From NCBI GenBank assembly GCA_004794655.1, contig SMMW01000126.1, positions 124,001 to 188,000 of the forward strand: a stretch of 64,000 nucleotides of DNA, in the 5' to 3' direction. Positions within the stretch are counted from its first letter, which is position 1. Each line of letters starts with the position of its first letter. Source of the stretch: Marisa cornuarietis. Lineage: Eukaryota > Mollusca > Gastropoda > Architaenioglossa > Ampullariidae. Under the pieces are notes generated by a model. It did not search any database, was not told the DNA's origin, and was given only the letters and a program-made list of their open reading frames with translations. Shown here in pieces: positions 23,271 through 31,982 of the stretch. The position numbers were made by a program, and so were the translations under genes.

Positions 23271-25956
23271 CCATATGGTATAAAAATCTGGGTCTGCTGT
23301 GACAGCACAACGTCCTATGTTTTGAATTGACAAGTACACACGAGAAGATGACTGATCAACAGCTGCACGGAATACAAGTCCACTGCCAAGAATGCGACAA
23401 CGCTGCTTCTTTTGTCACAAAATCGAATGACAAGAAAGTTAGAGACACTTGTGGTTGTTGAGGGAGATTTTCATGTGGAGTTCATGTGAAGCTTGTATGT
23501 GACTTATGTGCTCGGCAGTAATGAAATTTTTTCAGCCTGAATAATCGTGATTTCTATGAAAATAGCAGAATGTAAGCCTAGTCAAAATAATATGGTCTCA
23601 TTTTTTTCAAAAGAAAAAAAAGTCTGACCCAACTTTCAGCTACAAACTCACGTATCTTTTTGTAACATTACTACATTTCATTGTACTTTGAGGTACACGT
23701 GAATTACACTGATTTTGTGTTTTAATAAAATAAGTATTCGATTTTCCACAGTGTGTGCTTTTTCATCATAAAATGAAAGGGAAAACGTTTGGGACCCATA
23801 CGAACTTCATTTGTGGTTAACGCTATAGAACGGTATTATTAAATTTTAAATGCCATATTTGTCTTGCACTTTATGAAAAAAAATATATATATATATATCT
23901 GTTTCGTAGTTCGATCATATCAGTTTGATTTCTTAATGAAATAGTTCTATGTTGCTTATTACCTACATACCCGAGTGAAAGATTGATGTATTTGTGCGAG
24001 AGCCAGTGTGGGAATCAGGTGAGTTGGTGTGTCACAAGGTCTAAGACGAGGAAGCAAATAACCCCTCCCTCCTCAGATCGAGAAGTCCCGACTCCACCCA
24101 TCCTCCCCGCATTTCACTTTACAATACAGCCTTTTAAAACATCGGCAAACTTAGAAGATGCTATTTGATTGTCAGATACTGTAAATTATGAGGGACACGT
24201 GTATGTGTGTAAAGTAAAGAGAAAAGAAGTGAAACCTGAGTTAGCCGGGTGTCGCCGGAGATGGCCTGTTGAACTTCGTCAGCCGTGAGGTTGGGGAAAG
24301 CGATGGTCTTAGTGATGCGCAGACCGGGAGCGATGTCGGACACCAGGTGAGACAACACGGCCTCCGCCTTGTCCAGCTGTGACACGGCCTCTTTCAGTTT
24401 CTTTCTAATGTTTGTGTCTTTATCGTCTTTAGACATATTCAGTGACTGTGTGTTGTCACCAAATGCCTTTACCTCGCAGGCGACTAAACCAAAATGTCGA
24501 TGAATGAGAAGCACATCAAAGTCGCCCTGTTGCCAGTTTCGTGGCAGAGCAGAAGGAAGGTTGGCCGGTAGGGGGAGCTGTGCAGCTGCAGCAGCGTAAC
24601 AAGGTTCACCCAGATACTGACCGAACTGAAGCTGAGTCAATCCAACCATCACTTCTTTGTTGTCTTCAGAAAGTTTTTGAAGACACAAGAGCAGCCTTTG
24701 CATGGCTGCATCGTCTCTGATGTCACTGCCCTGAACGCGAGGTGGCTGATGAAGGGGAGCAGCAGCGAATGGAATAATCGCCGGCTGACCTGACTGTGCT
24801 GACTGACCTGACTGACCAGTCTGTCCTAACTGTAGGACCAGAACATCCTGACCAGCAACTTCCTGCCTAGTCATCGGCACGCGGTTGAAGTAGACAGGAG
24901 GCAGGAAGTAGGCGCGAGAGTCGAGCTCAGGGAACGCGGCCTCAACCCACTGGAGCCAGAATGTCTGGGCTTGGTCTGATAATGTTTCCTGTGTTAAAAC
25001 CATTTTGGTAAATTAACACATACATGACCTATTATCCCTAAAAGATTTGGTTTATTGTAGATTATTTGTGTTCAAATGTTAATTATCTTTGCTACTGTTT
25101 TACTGAATTGTAGAGGGCTTATTCTAAAAGTTTATTATATAATATAAAATCGTCTTATCTTCTAATAAACATGTGATTTTAAACAAACAAACAAACAAAC
25201 CTTTGAACCAGTCTTCTGACGGACGAGACTAACCGCTGCCTTGATCTCAGAAGGAGCACCGCGGATGTTTATAATCTTCATACCTGGTACAGGTGACGGG
25301 TTGGGGTCAAACTCTACATCAGCACCTGTCTTCTTCTTAACCTCTTCCAGGGGACATGTGTTCACTTAAAAAAACACCATTTTAGTTATGGATTGTCGAT
25401 ATGCATACACAGTTATCTAAAGTATAACAGACAATTGGTTTGAATTATTCATTAATCATTACCAAGAACTGTAATGACTGATTGGGCTGATGGTAATTTT
25501 GTTAAAAACAAAAAAATACATCGAACACATCATCATTACTCGTGATAATAAAATGCCAATAATCAATAATCATCGCTGTCGTTATCATTTCTCTGTTCTC
25601 CGCTATTCTCAATAATCTACTGATAATGAAGGTTACTTCTGAATGTTATTTTACTACTTTACAATTGTCTGCATTTTATCTCACTTTTACCAATTGTTAT
25701 TAAAAAATAAAACCCACCTGTATCTTCAAGTAGTACAGCCTGTTCCTCAGTCACGGCGTGTAGGTAAACTTGACAACCGCCACTAGAACTTTGTCCTCTA
25801 CCTCCTCCTTTAGGGCGATGTCCCTGTGACAGTTATTACAGTTAGAGGAGAACATCATGAGACTGACCACCAGACACATCAATGAGATGATAATGCACAG
25901 GATATGACATTAAATATGTGCACTAGCATTACCCTAAACCAGCAGAAAAATAAACA

Positions 25957-25993
<37 letters not shown>

Positions 25994-26011
25994 GTGATGG
26001 TGATGGTGATG

Positions 26012-26045
<34 letters not shown>

Positions 26046-26103
26046 TGGTGACGATGGTGACGGTGGTGACGGTGGTGACGGTGGTGACGGTGGTGACGGT
26101 GAC

Positions 26104-26179
<76 letters not shown>

Positions 26180-26630
26180 TCTTGTAAAGCGCACTATATC
26201 AACAGTAAATGATTTTCCGTTGTCTCAAAAGTTTTCCAAGAAATATTGACTTACATCGTAACACACACACACATTCACACACACACACACACACACACTC
26301 ACACACACACACACACACAGCAGAGTAGTTCAGTTTAGAAACAGTTTGTTTTTAGTTTGTCTTAGAGAAAACTCAAATTAATTTACTGTGTTAAGGCGAT
26401 GTGGATATCTTCTGTTATCTCTACTCTGTGATAACCAAATGTTTTTATAATAAAAGTAAGAATGTTAAAAATTTTCATGCGTGGCTTAAATCTTTTGATG
26501 CAATCACTAACACATCCCCTGGACACACACACACACACACTATGCGTACTCTAAGCATGCTGGGAAGGAGGATGACTCATCATACCCTTTGTCTCACCTG
26601 TTGTGGAGCAGACGGCGGATGACCAGACAT
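12999..26630 (-). CDS. Gene A: KH-like / NERD nuclease / SF1 helicase-like protein, 8 exons, 841 aa
   Basis: Exons on the minus strand: 26630-26598, 25823-25718, 25343-25201, 24988-24236, 18532-18306, 17086-16604, 14011-13650 and 13417-12999. All boundaries are GT-AG, the phases agree at every junction (0,1,0,0,2,2,1), and the sum is 842 codons including the stop. Domains: residues ~30-94 KH-like without GxxG; ~95-345 NERD with D250, D252, E266 and K268 as the likely PD-(D/E)xK metal and catalytic residues; 480-487 Walker A GPPGTGKT; D575-E576 Walker B; then helicase-like C-terminal exons containing LERKVVVCL and a final MSRCTSQLFIVSP block. No signal peptide or membrane segment is seen. In bacteria, NERD domains are often fused to SF1 helicases; a nucleic-acid processing or defence role here is inference. 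Gene C confirms the model: it has the same introns and junction residues. The main uncertainty is the exact acceptor of exon 3. Confidence 0.85.
13650..14011 (-). CDS. Gene A exon 7 (helicase-like middle region)
   Basis: Acceptor CTGTTGCAG; donor GTAGGT. Key blocks are LHIWAAN, GYAPVGWQVEYLTRPLRSPP, IREVEQD and DHTDGPPVTRLYHGGQGH. LTRPLRSPPAVI sits where SF1 helicases have motif IV (an L-x-R followed by P and I). Gene C has the same blocks with about 60-70% identity by eye. Ends in phase 1. Confidence 0.8.
14674..15022. mobile_element. Fold-back/MITE-like element inserted in the RNase H LINE
   Basis: The left end (GGTGACTGGG ... GACACTTAATCC, repeated four times to 14757) and the right end (GGATTAAGTGTCTGGGGAC ... 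CCGGTCACC, 14987-15022) are inverted copies. The 17-base block GACACTTAATCCTCAAA is exact in both arms. The core is a 24 bp tandem array. Target-site duplication is not clear. Confidence 0.65.
14767..14895. repeat. 24 bp tandem repeat (core of the fold-back element)
   Basis: Five near-perfect copies of a 24 bp unit built on TTATGAAGTGAATGAAAAAT. The copies are almost identical, implying recent expansion or homogenisation. Confidence 0.93.
16604..17086 (-). CDS. Gene A exon 6 (SF1 helicase-like P-loop ATPase core)
   Basis: It encodes residues 421-582, with FCGPATTVSVPCTCPPR, then LFPEQLHLLN (Q-motif-like), RLFVTGPPGTGKTVVLLLMA (Walker A, K486) and, at its end, LYIIADEV (Walker B, D575 and E576). 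HVYIVST after the P-loop is the usual SF1 motif Ia region. The I-A-D-E box in place of I-V-D-E is also seen in gene C. The exon is bracketed by inverted LINE fragments in both neighbouring introns. Confidence 0.85.
17087..17600. other. Gene A intron 5, unique part
   Basis: AT-rich intronic DNA with no exon, repeat family or RNA gene recognised. Confidence 0.5.
17601..17940. other. GC-rich segment in gene A intron 5
   Basis: This stretch is clearly more GC-rich than its surroundings, with G/C runs (CCCCCCC near 17776). It abuts the plus-strand RNase H LINE fragment and could be part of the same retroelement insertion. No domain is recognised in any frame. Confidence 0.35.
17941..18300 (+). 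mobile_element. RNase H LINE fragment, opposite orientation to the 14.4-16.3 kb copy
   Basis: The plus strand reads TTYKDHVQIYTDGSHDPE, then GLGVYQ, with the intact RNase H start Y-T-D-G-S; further on, shifted frames recall the TAELT-ILTALQ helix. The first ~85 bases match the reverse complement of about 15495-15580 at roughly 90% by eye, so it is the same LINE family inserted in inverse orientation in intron 5. Confidence 0.75.
18306..18532 (-). CDS. Gene A exon 5 (Cys-rich linker)
   Basis: Acceptor TTGTCCTCAG; donor CAG/GTAAG. It encodes KEGFSLKDLCRCLGTRDPAD, then GVCLCSDQLSDPKTP, then LGHWWQRRVAGAG and HVYKSLVAR. Strongly conserved with gene C exon 3 (same CRCLGT, CLCSDQLSDPKTP, GHWWQRRVAGAG). 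Function is not recognised; it joins the nuclease to the ATPase. Ends in phase 2. Confidence 0.8.
18533..19311. other. Gene A intron 4, part before the hAT relic
   Basis: No exon or known element recognised. Open frames on both strands are short and lack conserved motifs. Confidence 0.4.
19320..20012 (+). mobile_element. hAT-type transposon deletion derivative
   Basis: Terminal inverted repeats share a GAGCYGGCGCTAGGG block (left 19322-19336, right end around 19998-20012 in reverse). Flanking 8 bp sites GCTACACC (19312-19319) and CCTACACC (20013-20020) differ at one base, as expected for an old hAT 8 bp duplication. The interior encodes FLVAVVVWYDILLAVN, AKEIASTMNIEPVFKDRR and, after a frame shift, EEYFRVGYFLWIVDQAL, which match the ZMYM1/DUF4371 class of hAT transposases. 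Only a fraction of the transposase remains. Confidence 0.75.
20246..20350. repeat. 36 bp tandem repeat, three copies
   Basis: Three imperfect copies of a unit built on CTATCTATGACAGTATCTAG followed by TATTACAAGG. The last copy is truncated. Confidence 0.8.
20819..20868. repeat. (AT)n and (TAG)n microsatellites
   Basis: About ten AT units, then ATT/TAG trinucleotide units, inside the piggyBac relic. Confidence 0.9.
21275..21425. repeat. 90 bp imperfect tandem duplication
   Basis: GGCAGACATTCACTGCAAAC recurs with a 90 bp offset (about 21279 and 21369), each time followed by a CTCCACTT block; a third, weaker copy begins near 21475. Confidence 0.75.
22925..23521 (+). pseudogene. piggyBac transposase remnant
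   Basis: The frame from MSKARFAQLRRELPFEDD matches the conserved S-x-x-R-F segment of piggyBac DDE transposases. After a stop at 23075, the same frame continues with TADEQLNVFRGRWPFKQY and IPSKPEKY, equivalent to the catalytic D-E-x-L / G-R-x-x-F-K-Q-Y-x-P-x-K-P block. A (ATC)n microsatellite then interrupts it. Near 23375-23520 a Cys-rich segment (VHCQECDNAASF ... CGVHVKLVCDLCARQ, stop) looks like the C-terminal zinc-binding domain. Inactive. Confidence 0.75.
23208..23270. repeat. (ATC)n microsatellite inside the piggyBac transposase remnant
   Basis: About 20 perfect ATC units directly after the IPSKPEKY-derived segment and a short degenerate stretch; it replaces or separates the following catalytic region. 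Confidence 0.95.
24236..24988 (-). CDS. Gene A exon 4 (NERD nuclease-type domain)
   Basis: One 753 nt exon, phase 0 at both ends, encodes residues 95-345. It opens ETLSDQAQTFWLQWVEAAFP, has a Gln/Ser/Gly-rich low-complexity insert (GQTGQSGQSAQSGQ), then the NERD core: GDFDVLLIHR, a strand ending ACEVKAFGD, a polar helix with KKLKEAVSQLDKAEAVLSHL, and FPNLTADEVQQAI. D-x-D followed 13 residues later by E-V-K is the PD-(D/E)xK nuclease signature. Gene C keeps all these residues but has a different low-complexity insert, which fits selection on the catalytic core and drift in the linker. Confidence 0.82.
25201..25343 (-). CDS. Gene A exon 3 (KH-like core)
   Basis: It encodes EVKKKTGADVEF ... KIINIRGAPSEIKAAVSLV ... 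KTGSK. The helix-strand-strand-helix order with TGA-x-V and I-x-G-x-P-x-x-I-x-A-A matches the C-terminal part of type I KH domains. The GxxG RNA-binding loop that should precede it is not present. The donor is GTTTG, next to a short (CAAA)n run. The acceptor is the weaker of the model (GGAAG before AGGTT). Confidence 0.7.
25718..25823 (-). CDS. Gene A exon 2 (Gly-rich linker and start of KH-like module)
   Basis: Acceptor CTGTCACAG precedes GGACAT; donor GTGGG follows ACAG. It encodes GHRPKGGGRGQSSSGGC, then QVYLHAVTEEQAVLLEDT. The second half aligns with gene B exon 1 (IFLSLTEQQAAYLNA). It is absent from gene C. Ends in phase 1. Confidence 0.75.
25961..26179. repeat. Compound trinucleotide array (GAT/GGT/GAC) in gene A intron 1
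   Basis: Blocks in order: pure GAT, alternating GAT-GGT, pure GAC, mixed GAC-GAT-GGT, then a long pure GAT block. The GAC block gives long poly-Asp or poly-Arg frames, and GAT gives poly-Met/His frames; none is a gene. The sequence TTGTAAAGCGCACTATATC next to it (26182-26200) resembles a LINE/SINE 3' end read on the minus strand, so the array probably grew from a retroelement tail. Confidence 0.9.
26264..26320. repeat. (CA)n microsatellite
   Basis: An interrupted CA run of about 57 bases in gene A intron 1. Confidence 0.93.
26598..26630 (-). CDS. Gene A exon 1 (start codon)
   Basis: The ATG at 26630-26628 begins MSGHPPSAPQQ and is followed by a strong donor (CAG/GTGAGA). Gene C begins MSEYPPSALQD at the equivalent place, which supports this start. 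The exon is 33 nt, phase 0. Confidence 0.78.
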
Positions 26631-26699
26631 TGTTTATGGTCTCCCCTGTACAGGACACAGTTTGTCATAGACAGCGTCTGCGCTCTAAGGACAGGAAAC

Positions 26700-26895
26700 C
26701 AGCAAACTGTTATGTGTGTAGTGACAGACTGTTATGTGTGTAGTGACAGATTTTTATGTGTGTAATGACACACTGTTATGTGTGTAGTGACAGGCTGTTA
26801 GTGACAGACTGTTATGTGTGTAGTGACAGACTGTTATGTGTGTAGTGACACACTGTTATGTGTGTAGTGACACACTGTTATGTGCGTAGTGACAG
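26700..26895. repeat. 22 bp minisatellite upstream of gene A
   Basis: Eight or nine copies of a unit built on CTGTTATGTGTGTAGTGACA begin about 70 bases upstream of the gene A start codon, that is, in the likely promoter or 5' UTR. One copy is truncated near 26795. Confidence 0.88.
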
Positions 26896-27179
26896 TAGTG
26901 ACACATGACTGTACACATAGTGTCAGTGGCATAGCATTAGTGCAACAGTGGCAGTGGCATAGAGTCAGTGTCAGGTCAAGATGAGTTTTATGTGTTGAGG
27001 AAAGTCACTAGGCGCTGCCTCCAGTTGCAGCATCACGCAGGCCCCGGGCTTTTTTTAGCCTGGCTTGTGGGGACTATGGCTGCCTCTTGCCACGTACATC
27101 AACTTCCATGAGTACACAGGTAGTCATACGGTAAACGACTGCACTGCCTGATGGGAACAATGATATAACAAAGCCACAT

Positions 27180-28215
27180 CGTAACCACAGTGTCATGCTA
27201 ACTTCAATACTTGTTAGTATCAACACAGCGGCAATGTTACACCCGTAATGTCAACAAGTCTACAACTGTTAAAAACTACATATTGTAGCGGTAATGCTAC
27301 ACCCCTAATGTCAGCAAGTGTACAGGCTGTTAGTACCAACACATATTAACGGCAATAACTACACCCGTAATGTTAGTGTACAAGCTGTTAGTACCAACAC
27401 ATATTAGCGGCAATAACTACACCCGTAATGTTAGTCAGTGTTCAGGCTGTTAACACCAACATACTTTAACAGGGGAGGCTCCTACAGGACCACCAAGATA
27501 TCCGTCACACAAAATATTTGAAGAGCGCTGTACCCGTGGAACCCGGAGACCGTACCCGGCTACAGAAAAGAATGGGAAGGAAGAAAGACAAAGTAAGACA
27601 AGAGGGTATAGTTGGGTACCTCGCTACCCGATGTAAGCGATTGGCACACTTACCCGATATGGTGGGAGGCACATGACTTTGTACATTAGACAGAGAACAG
27701 GCAGAGAAGGATGAGAAGATAGCAGTGGATAAATAACACGCGACCATAATTCGTAGCCTACAACAATACTTTATTAATTCTACTACAAACAACACACACA
27801 CCCACTACATTTCCTTAGCCTAAAACCTTGAATCTACAGTGTAACATCTGACTATAAGAAGTTAAAGTCCTTCCTTGTGCTCACCTCTCAACTCTCCTCA
27901 ACGGCCACGACTGTCCTCACTCCGTGTGATCTCTGCTTTTATCTACACGTACCGGATATGAAATTCTCCTGAAATCCACGGGTGTCATGTGGTCGGTCAA
28001 CCCTTATATGGCTAAGCCAACCCCATTATAACAATTTAGTGGCGATAACAATAAAAGTGTACTGACTGTTAGTACCTACATATTGAAGCGATGATTACAA
28101 CACCCGTAATGTCAGTAAGTGTACTGACTGTTAGTACCTACATATTGCAGTGATGATAACAGCACCCGTAATATCAGTAAGTGTACAGGCTGATGTTGCC
28201 ATCATATTGTAGCAG
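27180..28215. repeat. ~65-70 bp tandem repeat, split by an insertion
   Basis: Diverged copies containing CTGTTAGTACCAACACATAT and ACACCCGTAATGT(T/C)AGT run from about 27180 to 27471 and again from 28025 to 28215. The gap between is filled by an unrelated ~550 bp insertion. Confidence 0.75.
27472..28024. mobile_element. Possible non-autonomous DNA transposon within the tandem array
   Basis: The segment begins GGGGAGGCT and ends AGCCAACCCC, which are imperfect inverted ends, and both flanks read TAACA (27467-27471; near 28029-28033, three bases offset by ATT). It interrupts a tandem repeat unit that resumes on the other side. No coding potential is recognised. Family unknown; a solo LTR is the alternative. 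Confidence 0.4.
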
Positions 28216-28499
28216 CGATAACTGCTGTATTTGAACGCTCCTATACCCTAATACAGATGATCACAATCGTTTTTTTTTAATTTCAGTGAAACTTAACTAT
28301 ATACTTTGTGAATACAGACTTTGATTACAGTTAGTGTTTCATGTTATTGATTTTACTTTCTAGGTAAGACTGAACATCGAGGATCGTGCTGAGGTCAAAG
28401 TGTTGTAATAAAGGAAGCAAAACTACAAAACACAGTCAAGAGATAACACAGTGTGGCTGAAGATAAGCCTAGTGTGCCGTATAAACTGTGTCATTCCTA

Positions 28500-28735
28500 T
28501 CTCACTGACAGACACACCCTGTGTTTATTGACGGTCAAACATCTCACCCTGCTAAACTTTCTTGTGGGGTCCCCCAAGGCTCAGTACTCGGCCCCATTGT
28601 GCTCAGACATTTTATATACGAAACCACTTTAATCATGCATCCAGTCTCACCATGTTTCTCATCAATCATATGCAGATGACAAGCAGAGTTTGGCAAGATG
28701 TGAGGTATATATATATATACAACATGGAGCCATAA
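28500..28735 (+). mobile_element. LINE-1 family fragment (RT region)
   Basis: Matches the LINE-1 copy around 5140-5325: ATCTCACCCTGCT, GGGGTCCCCCAAGGCTCAGT (the GVPQGSVLGP codons) and CATATGCAGATGAC (the start of the YADD box). It is diverged and ends in an AT run near 28715. Confidence 0.75.
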
Positions 28736-28737
28736 CA

Positions 28738-30282
28738 ACTCTATCTAGAACTAGTTGCATGTGTGTATACCTTTAGAATAGATGATGTGTTAAACCCTTA
28801 AGCGAATACAGGAGAAACTTCCTTGCTATCCAGTTCTGCAGCTTCCCCACTGGCGCTGACGCTGACTGGTGGCGCCATCAAAGTCCGGGCACGTGGTCTG
28901 TCAGTGGCAATGGCCCTGGTCAGAGATCTACAAATGTCTGGCCTGGCCCCGTATGCATGTAAATCGAATAAGGACTCGCGCGAATAGCTGCTTTTCGCGA
29001 AAAGCTACTCAAGACTTATACGTGCATAGGGCCTATCGTGTTTCCCTATGTACAAAGCTGTATTCGGTCTCAAATAGCTTTAAGCGAGTAGTAGCGGGGA
29101 GAACCGTTGCTATTTTTAGAAGCAAGCGTAAACACAATGGAGTTTCGGTGACGGTAAAGGAAACTACTTCATATCATAGCATCTTTTTTTTAGGGGGGGG
29201 GGAGGGTGCTGTCAAACAAACAAACAATCAAACAAAACAAAGAAAGCAGTGAGGTATACCGGATTTCTAACCTTAATTAGTTGTAACTACTGTCGTTTCT
29301 TGTCGTCAGCAGGTAATAAGAGGGTTGGTAGGGCTGGTGAGACACCATCGTCAGTACCACTCAACTTCTTGTGGTCTGGGGCGACGTGAGCCAGTCGTCG
29401 AATCATCCTCGTTGTCACCGCTGTCGTTCTTTACTCGGAGCAGCTGATGTGAAACAGTGACTTGTCAGCAGCAACGTGAAATGTGATGACAGCTATTATT
29501 AGTGACAGCGATGACTGTTAGTAGTAGTTGCTGTCCACCAGAGACCCTCAAAAGGGGGGAGGGGGGAATTGTGTCTGGAGTGTCAGCCAGTCTGCTCAGT
29601 CGATCGTGTGCAAGGGCTGATTTGTAAGCCGTGTGCTGAGCGGGTGTGAGTCATGTCACTCACTCAGCACACAATAACATCCTCTACAGCAAGCTAATTA
29701 GCTGTTGACTGTAAGGGACGAGGGATTCGACATATGTGTAACACGTCCTCTTACAAATGTCGAGTGTATACGTCACGACCACCGCGCAGTGTATCAGTCA
29801 CTCAATCCTTTCAACACATACACGTGGCTGAAGATACAGTACATGAGTGCGTGTGGACGTGCTAAGCGGCTAAGCGGGTGTGTGAAGGCTGGAAACCGGG
29901 TGTACAGCGGCCATCATCAAGTTTTCCCCATCTTGCACTGACTACTTCGTCCGCCTCCCCCCTCCGTTCCTTCTTCCCCCAGTTTTGTCCCACCGTCAGC
30001 CAGCGACAGCAGAATGTCGAAGCTGTCATCGTGGGATTTCCAAAGACTGCGTCACCCGACCTTGAGTTATCGCCCATCCGCCACCTACGTATCGCCTTTT
30101 TAGAGAGACGCGCCACCTGCTGAGCAAACTATTCTGTCAGCACGTTATCAACCTGTGGAGGTGCGCATGTCGCAGTCGTCTATTAAAAATAAGGTATAGG
30201 TCATCCACTAAACCTGTCGGGTCGTTTGGGACTCGGGTGTTAGAGACCTCACTTGTCTCGGAATAGCTTTACGTGAGGCTGA
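28738..30282. other. Spacer, no gene recognised
   Basis: Apart from the inverted repeat at 28945-29037 no exon or repeat family is recognised. A G-rich run lies at about 29190-29205. Open frames at 28869-29252 and 29705-30123 have no recognisable motifs. Confidence 0.4.
28945..29037. repeat. Short inverted-repeat (MITE-like) remnant
   Basis: GGCCCCGTATGCATGTAAAT on the left and, in reverse complement, GGCCCTATGCACGTATAAGT on the right enclose a small hairpin-forming core (TTTTCGCGAAAA). It looks like the tips of a miniature inverted-repeat element with little interior. Confidence 0.45.
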
Positions 30283-30432
30283 GGGCAGTTCGGTGGCGCA
30301 ACGGTTAGCGCCTGTCACCAATATTGTGAAGGTTGAAATCAAGTTTCGGGCACGCTTTTTCATCTGCTTACATGACTGGCTGCCTTGCCGTGAGACAGCC
30401 TTAGTTGCTGGCTCGGCGTAAAATACAAATCC
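30283..30432 (+). mobile_element. tRNA-derived SINE
   Basis: The head reads like a tRNA gene with an RNA polymerase III A box TGGCGCAACGG (30294-30304, perfect to the consensus TRGYNNARNNG) and a B box GGTTGAAATC (30331-30340, one mismatch to GWTCRANNC). A body with GCTGCCTTGCCGTGAGACAG and TGCTGGCTCGGCGTAAAA follows, as in mollusc tRNA-SINEs. The tRNA fold itself is degenerate, so it is not a functional tRNA gene. Confidence 0.72.
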
Positions 30433-31982
30433 CCCATCTCGCTGTTTCTCACAGAAGATAAACTTGTGTGAGACTGATGTAGTGAGAGAAAGAAATAGTT
30501 CTGTTTACAGTGTTCTTAGCAAGACAGCAAAACAATGAGGCTGTTTTCTAATAATAACAACAACAGTCAGTGAATATACAGACACCGGATATGAACGCGA
30601 GCAGTCGATGATAACAGTAAGGAGAGATGTGTGCAGGATAAGCCAGTGGACTTGAACCACCACTCGACACTGACTTATGGGTGAGAGGTTGACAGCAAGA
30701 TAGTAAACAAAAGAAGAAAAGACCTGTTGTGTTGAGGCTTTATCAGAGACCGGCCGAGCTACCACTTGAAGTTTTTTTCTAAAATCTGTTTTTATCTCCC
30801 ACTTTGATGCGTCGTGAATACACAGTTTAGTAAACTAACGTGTAATATTATTTTGTACCTGTTTAAAACATAATATGTTTGGCTGTTCATGTACCTGTAT
30901 GTGAAATAACACTTACTCAAATTCCACAGCTCTCGAGTGATTACAGACTAGTTTGTTTCTGGAATGTTCACAGTGTTTGTTTGGAACAAAGTTTCATAGC
31001 GAGATGTTTAGCAACATAAGCAAAGAAATAAGTAAATTTCGCCTCCATCTTGATTAGCAAAAATAAATGACATAGCCACGCATATTTAAGTGACAAACTA
31101 CTTAGATAAGGACAAGAAACCCTATGGTTTTGTATTGAGTCCGAGAAGAAATGTAAACACTGGACCCTCGAGGTTTACGGTGCAGCCACTGATCTCCTGG
31201 TGTAGGTTGAACTGTCGGCACAATAACAAATAACAACAGCTGCACATCAACATGGATGATTCTTGTTGAAACTCAACTGCCCCGTGTTTGAAGGAATGTA
31301 TAGTACATTATCTCTCACACTTTCCATCTTGCGGCCGATATAAACATTTGGCTGATACAGTTGCTGACATAAAGAAGATTAAAGAGAACTGGTAGACACG
31401 CACGTGACCTGCTTGTTACTTTGATTAGAAGTACGAGTGGCAGTCTCTGACAAACATGTTAGTGAGAAGCACTTTAATATTGTGAGTTTTGTATCATGGA
31501 CTAGTAGTTATATTTGTGTTGTGTCATTAAGTCGGTGGGTTAGCTAACCTCTGTAGTTTGCACATCTTTTTGGGGGTTTTCGGTGGACAATTAACGGCTC
31601 TGCTGCAAGTTGCGAGACAGCGAGTTTGACGAGACAGGTAAAAGTAAGATAACACTACAGTCAGGGGATCATTTCTTTAGCAGTCCGCCTGCCACACACA
31701 CACACACACACCACAGGCCACACTGTGTGAAGGCGAGAAGAAGGAAGTTCAAATCTCTCAATGTGTTGTGTTGTTGACAGTCAGATAGGAGGGTCAGGGC
31801 GTCTCTATGACAACTCGTATTACCCACGTCTCTATGACTAAGAGTTTACTCCGCTACTACAGGTGTTGATCTTCAGTGACAGTGTTTACTGCATGGCAAT
31901 ACAAAGCTTCATGCTACTTTCTTAAATTTCTCAAATGATTTCCCCTGGTCTGAACCATAACCAGGATAGCCGTCCTGTTCAA
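30433..31982. other. Spacer, no gene recognised
   Basis: Nothing coding is recognised. A (CA)n run lies at about 31686-31711. Confidence 0.4.

Larger units (their letters stand above)
20536..23816 (+). mobile_element. piggyBac-type transposon relic with TTAA flanks
   Basis: TTAA tetranucleotides flank the element exactly (20532-20535 and 23817-23820), and both ends start CCAC in inverted orientation; just inside, the ends carry GGGTCTGTATGGACCC and GGGACCCATACGAAC, related to the GGTCC-rich tips of piggyBac elements. TTAA is the obligatory piggyBac target. The 3.3 kb length suits an autonomous element, and the interior carries a decayed piggyBac transposase (22925-23521). The 20.6-22.9 kb part is mostly not transposase and may contain later insertions. 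A similar tip-like sequence (GGTCTATACGGACCCT) lies outside at 20371-20386. Confidence 0.72.

Noticed and set aside
25904..26212. His-rich and Met/Asp-rich open frames
   Set aside because: Pure trinucleotide repeat translation inside gene A intron 1.
28869..29252. 127-codon plus-strand frame
   Set aside because: Covers the short inverted-repeat element and ends in a poly-G and AACAAA-rich tract; no motif.
30294..30364. Functional tRNA gene
   Set aside because: A and B boxes are present but the acceptor stem and anticodon arm do not pair convincingly; better explained as a SINE head.
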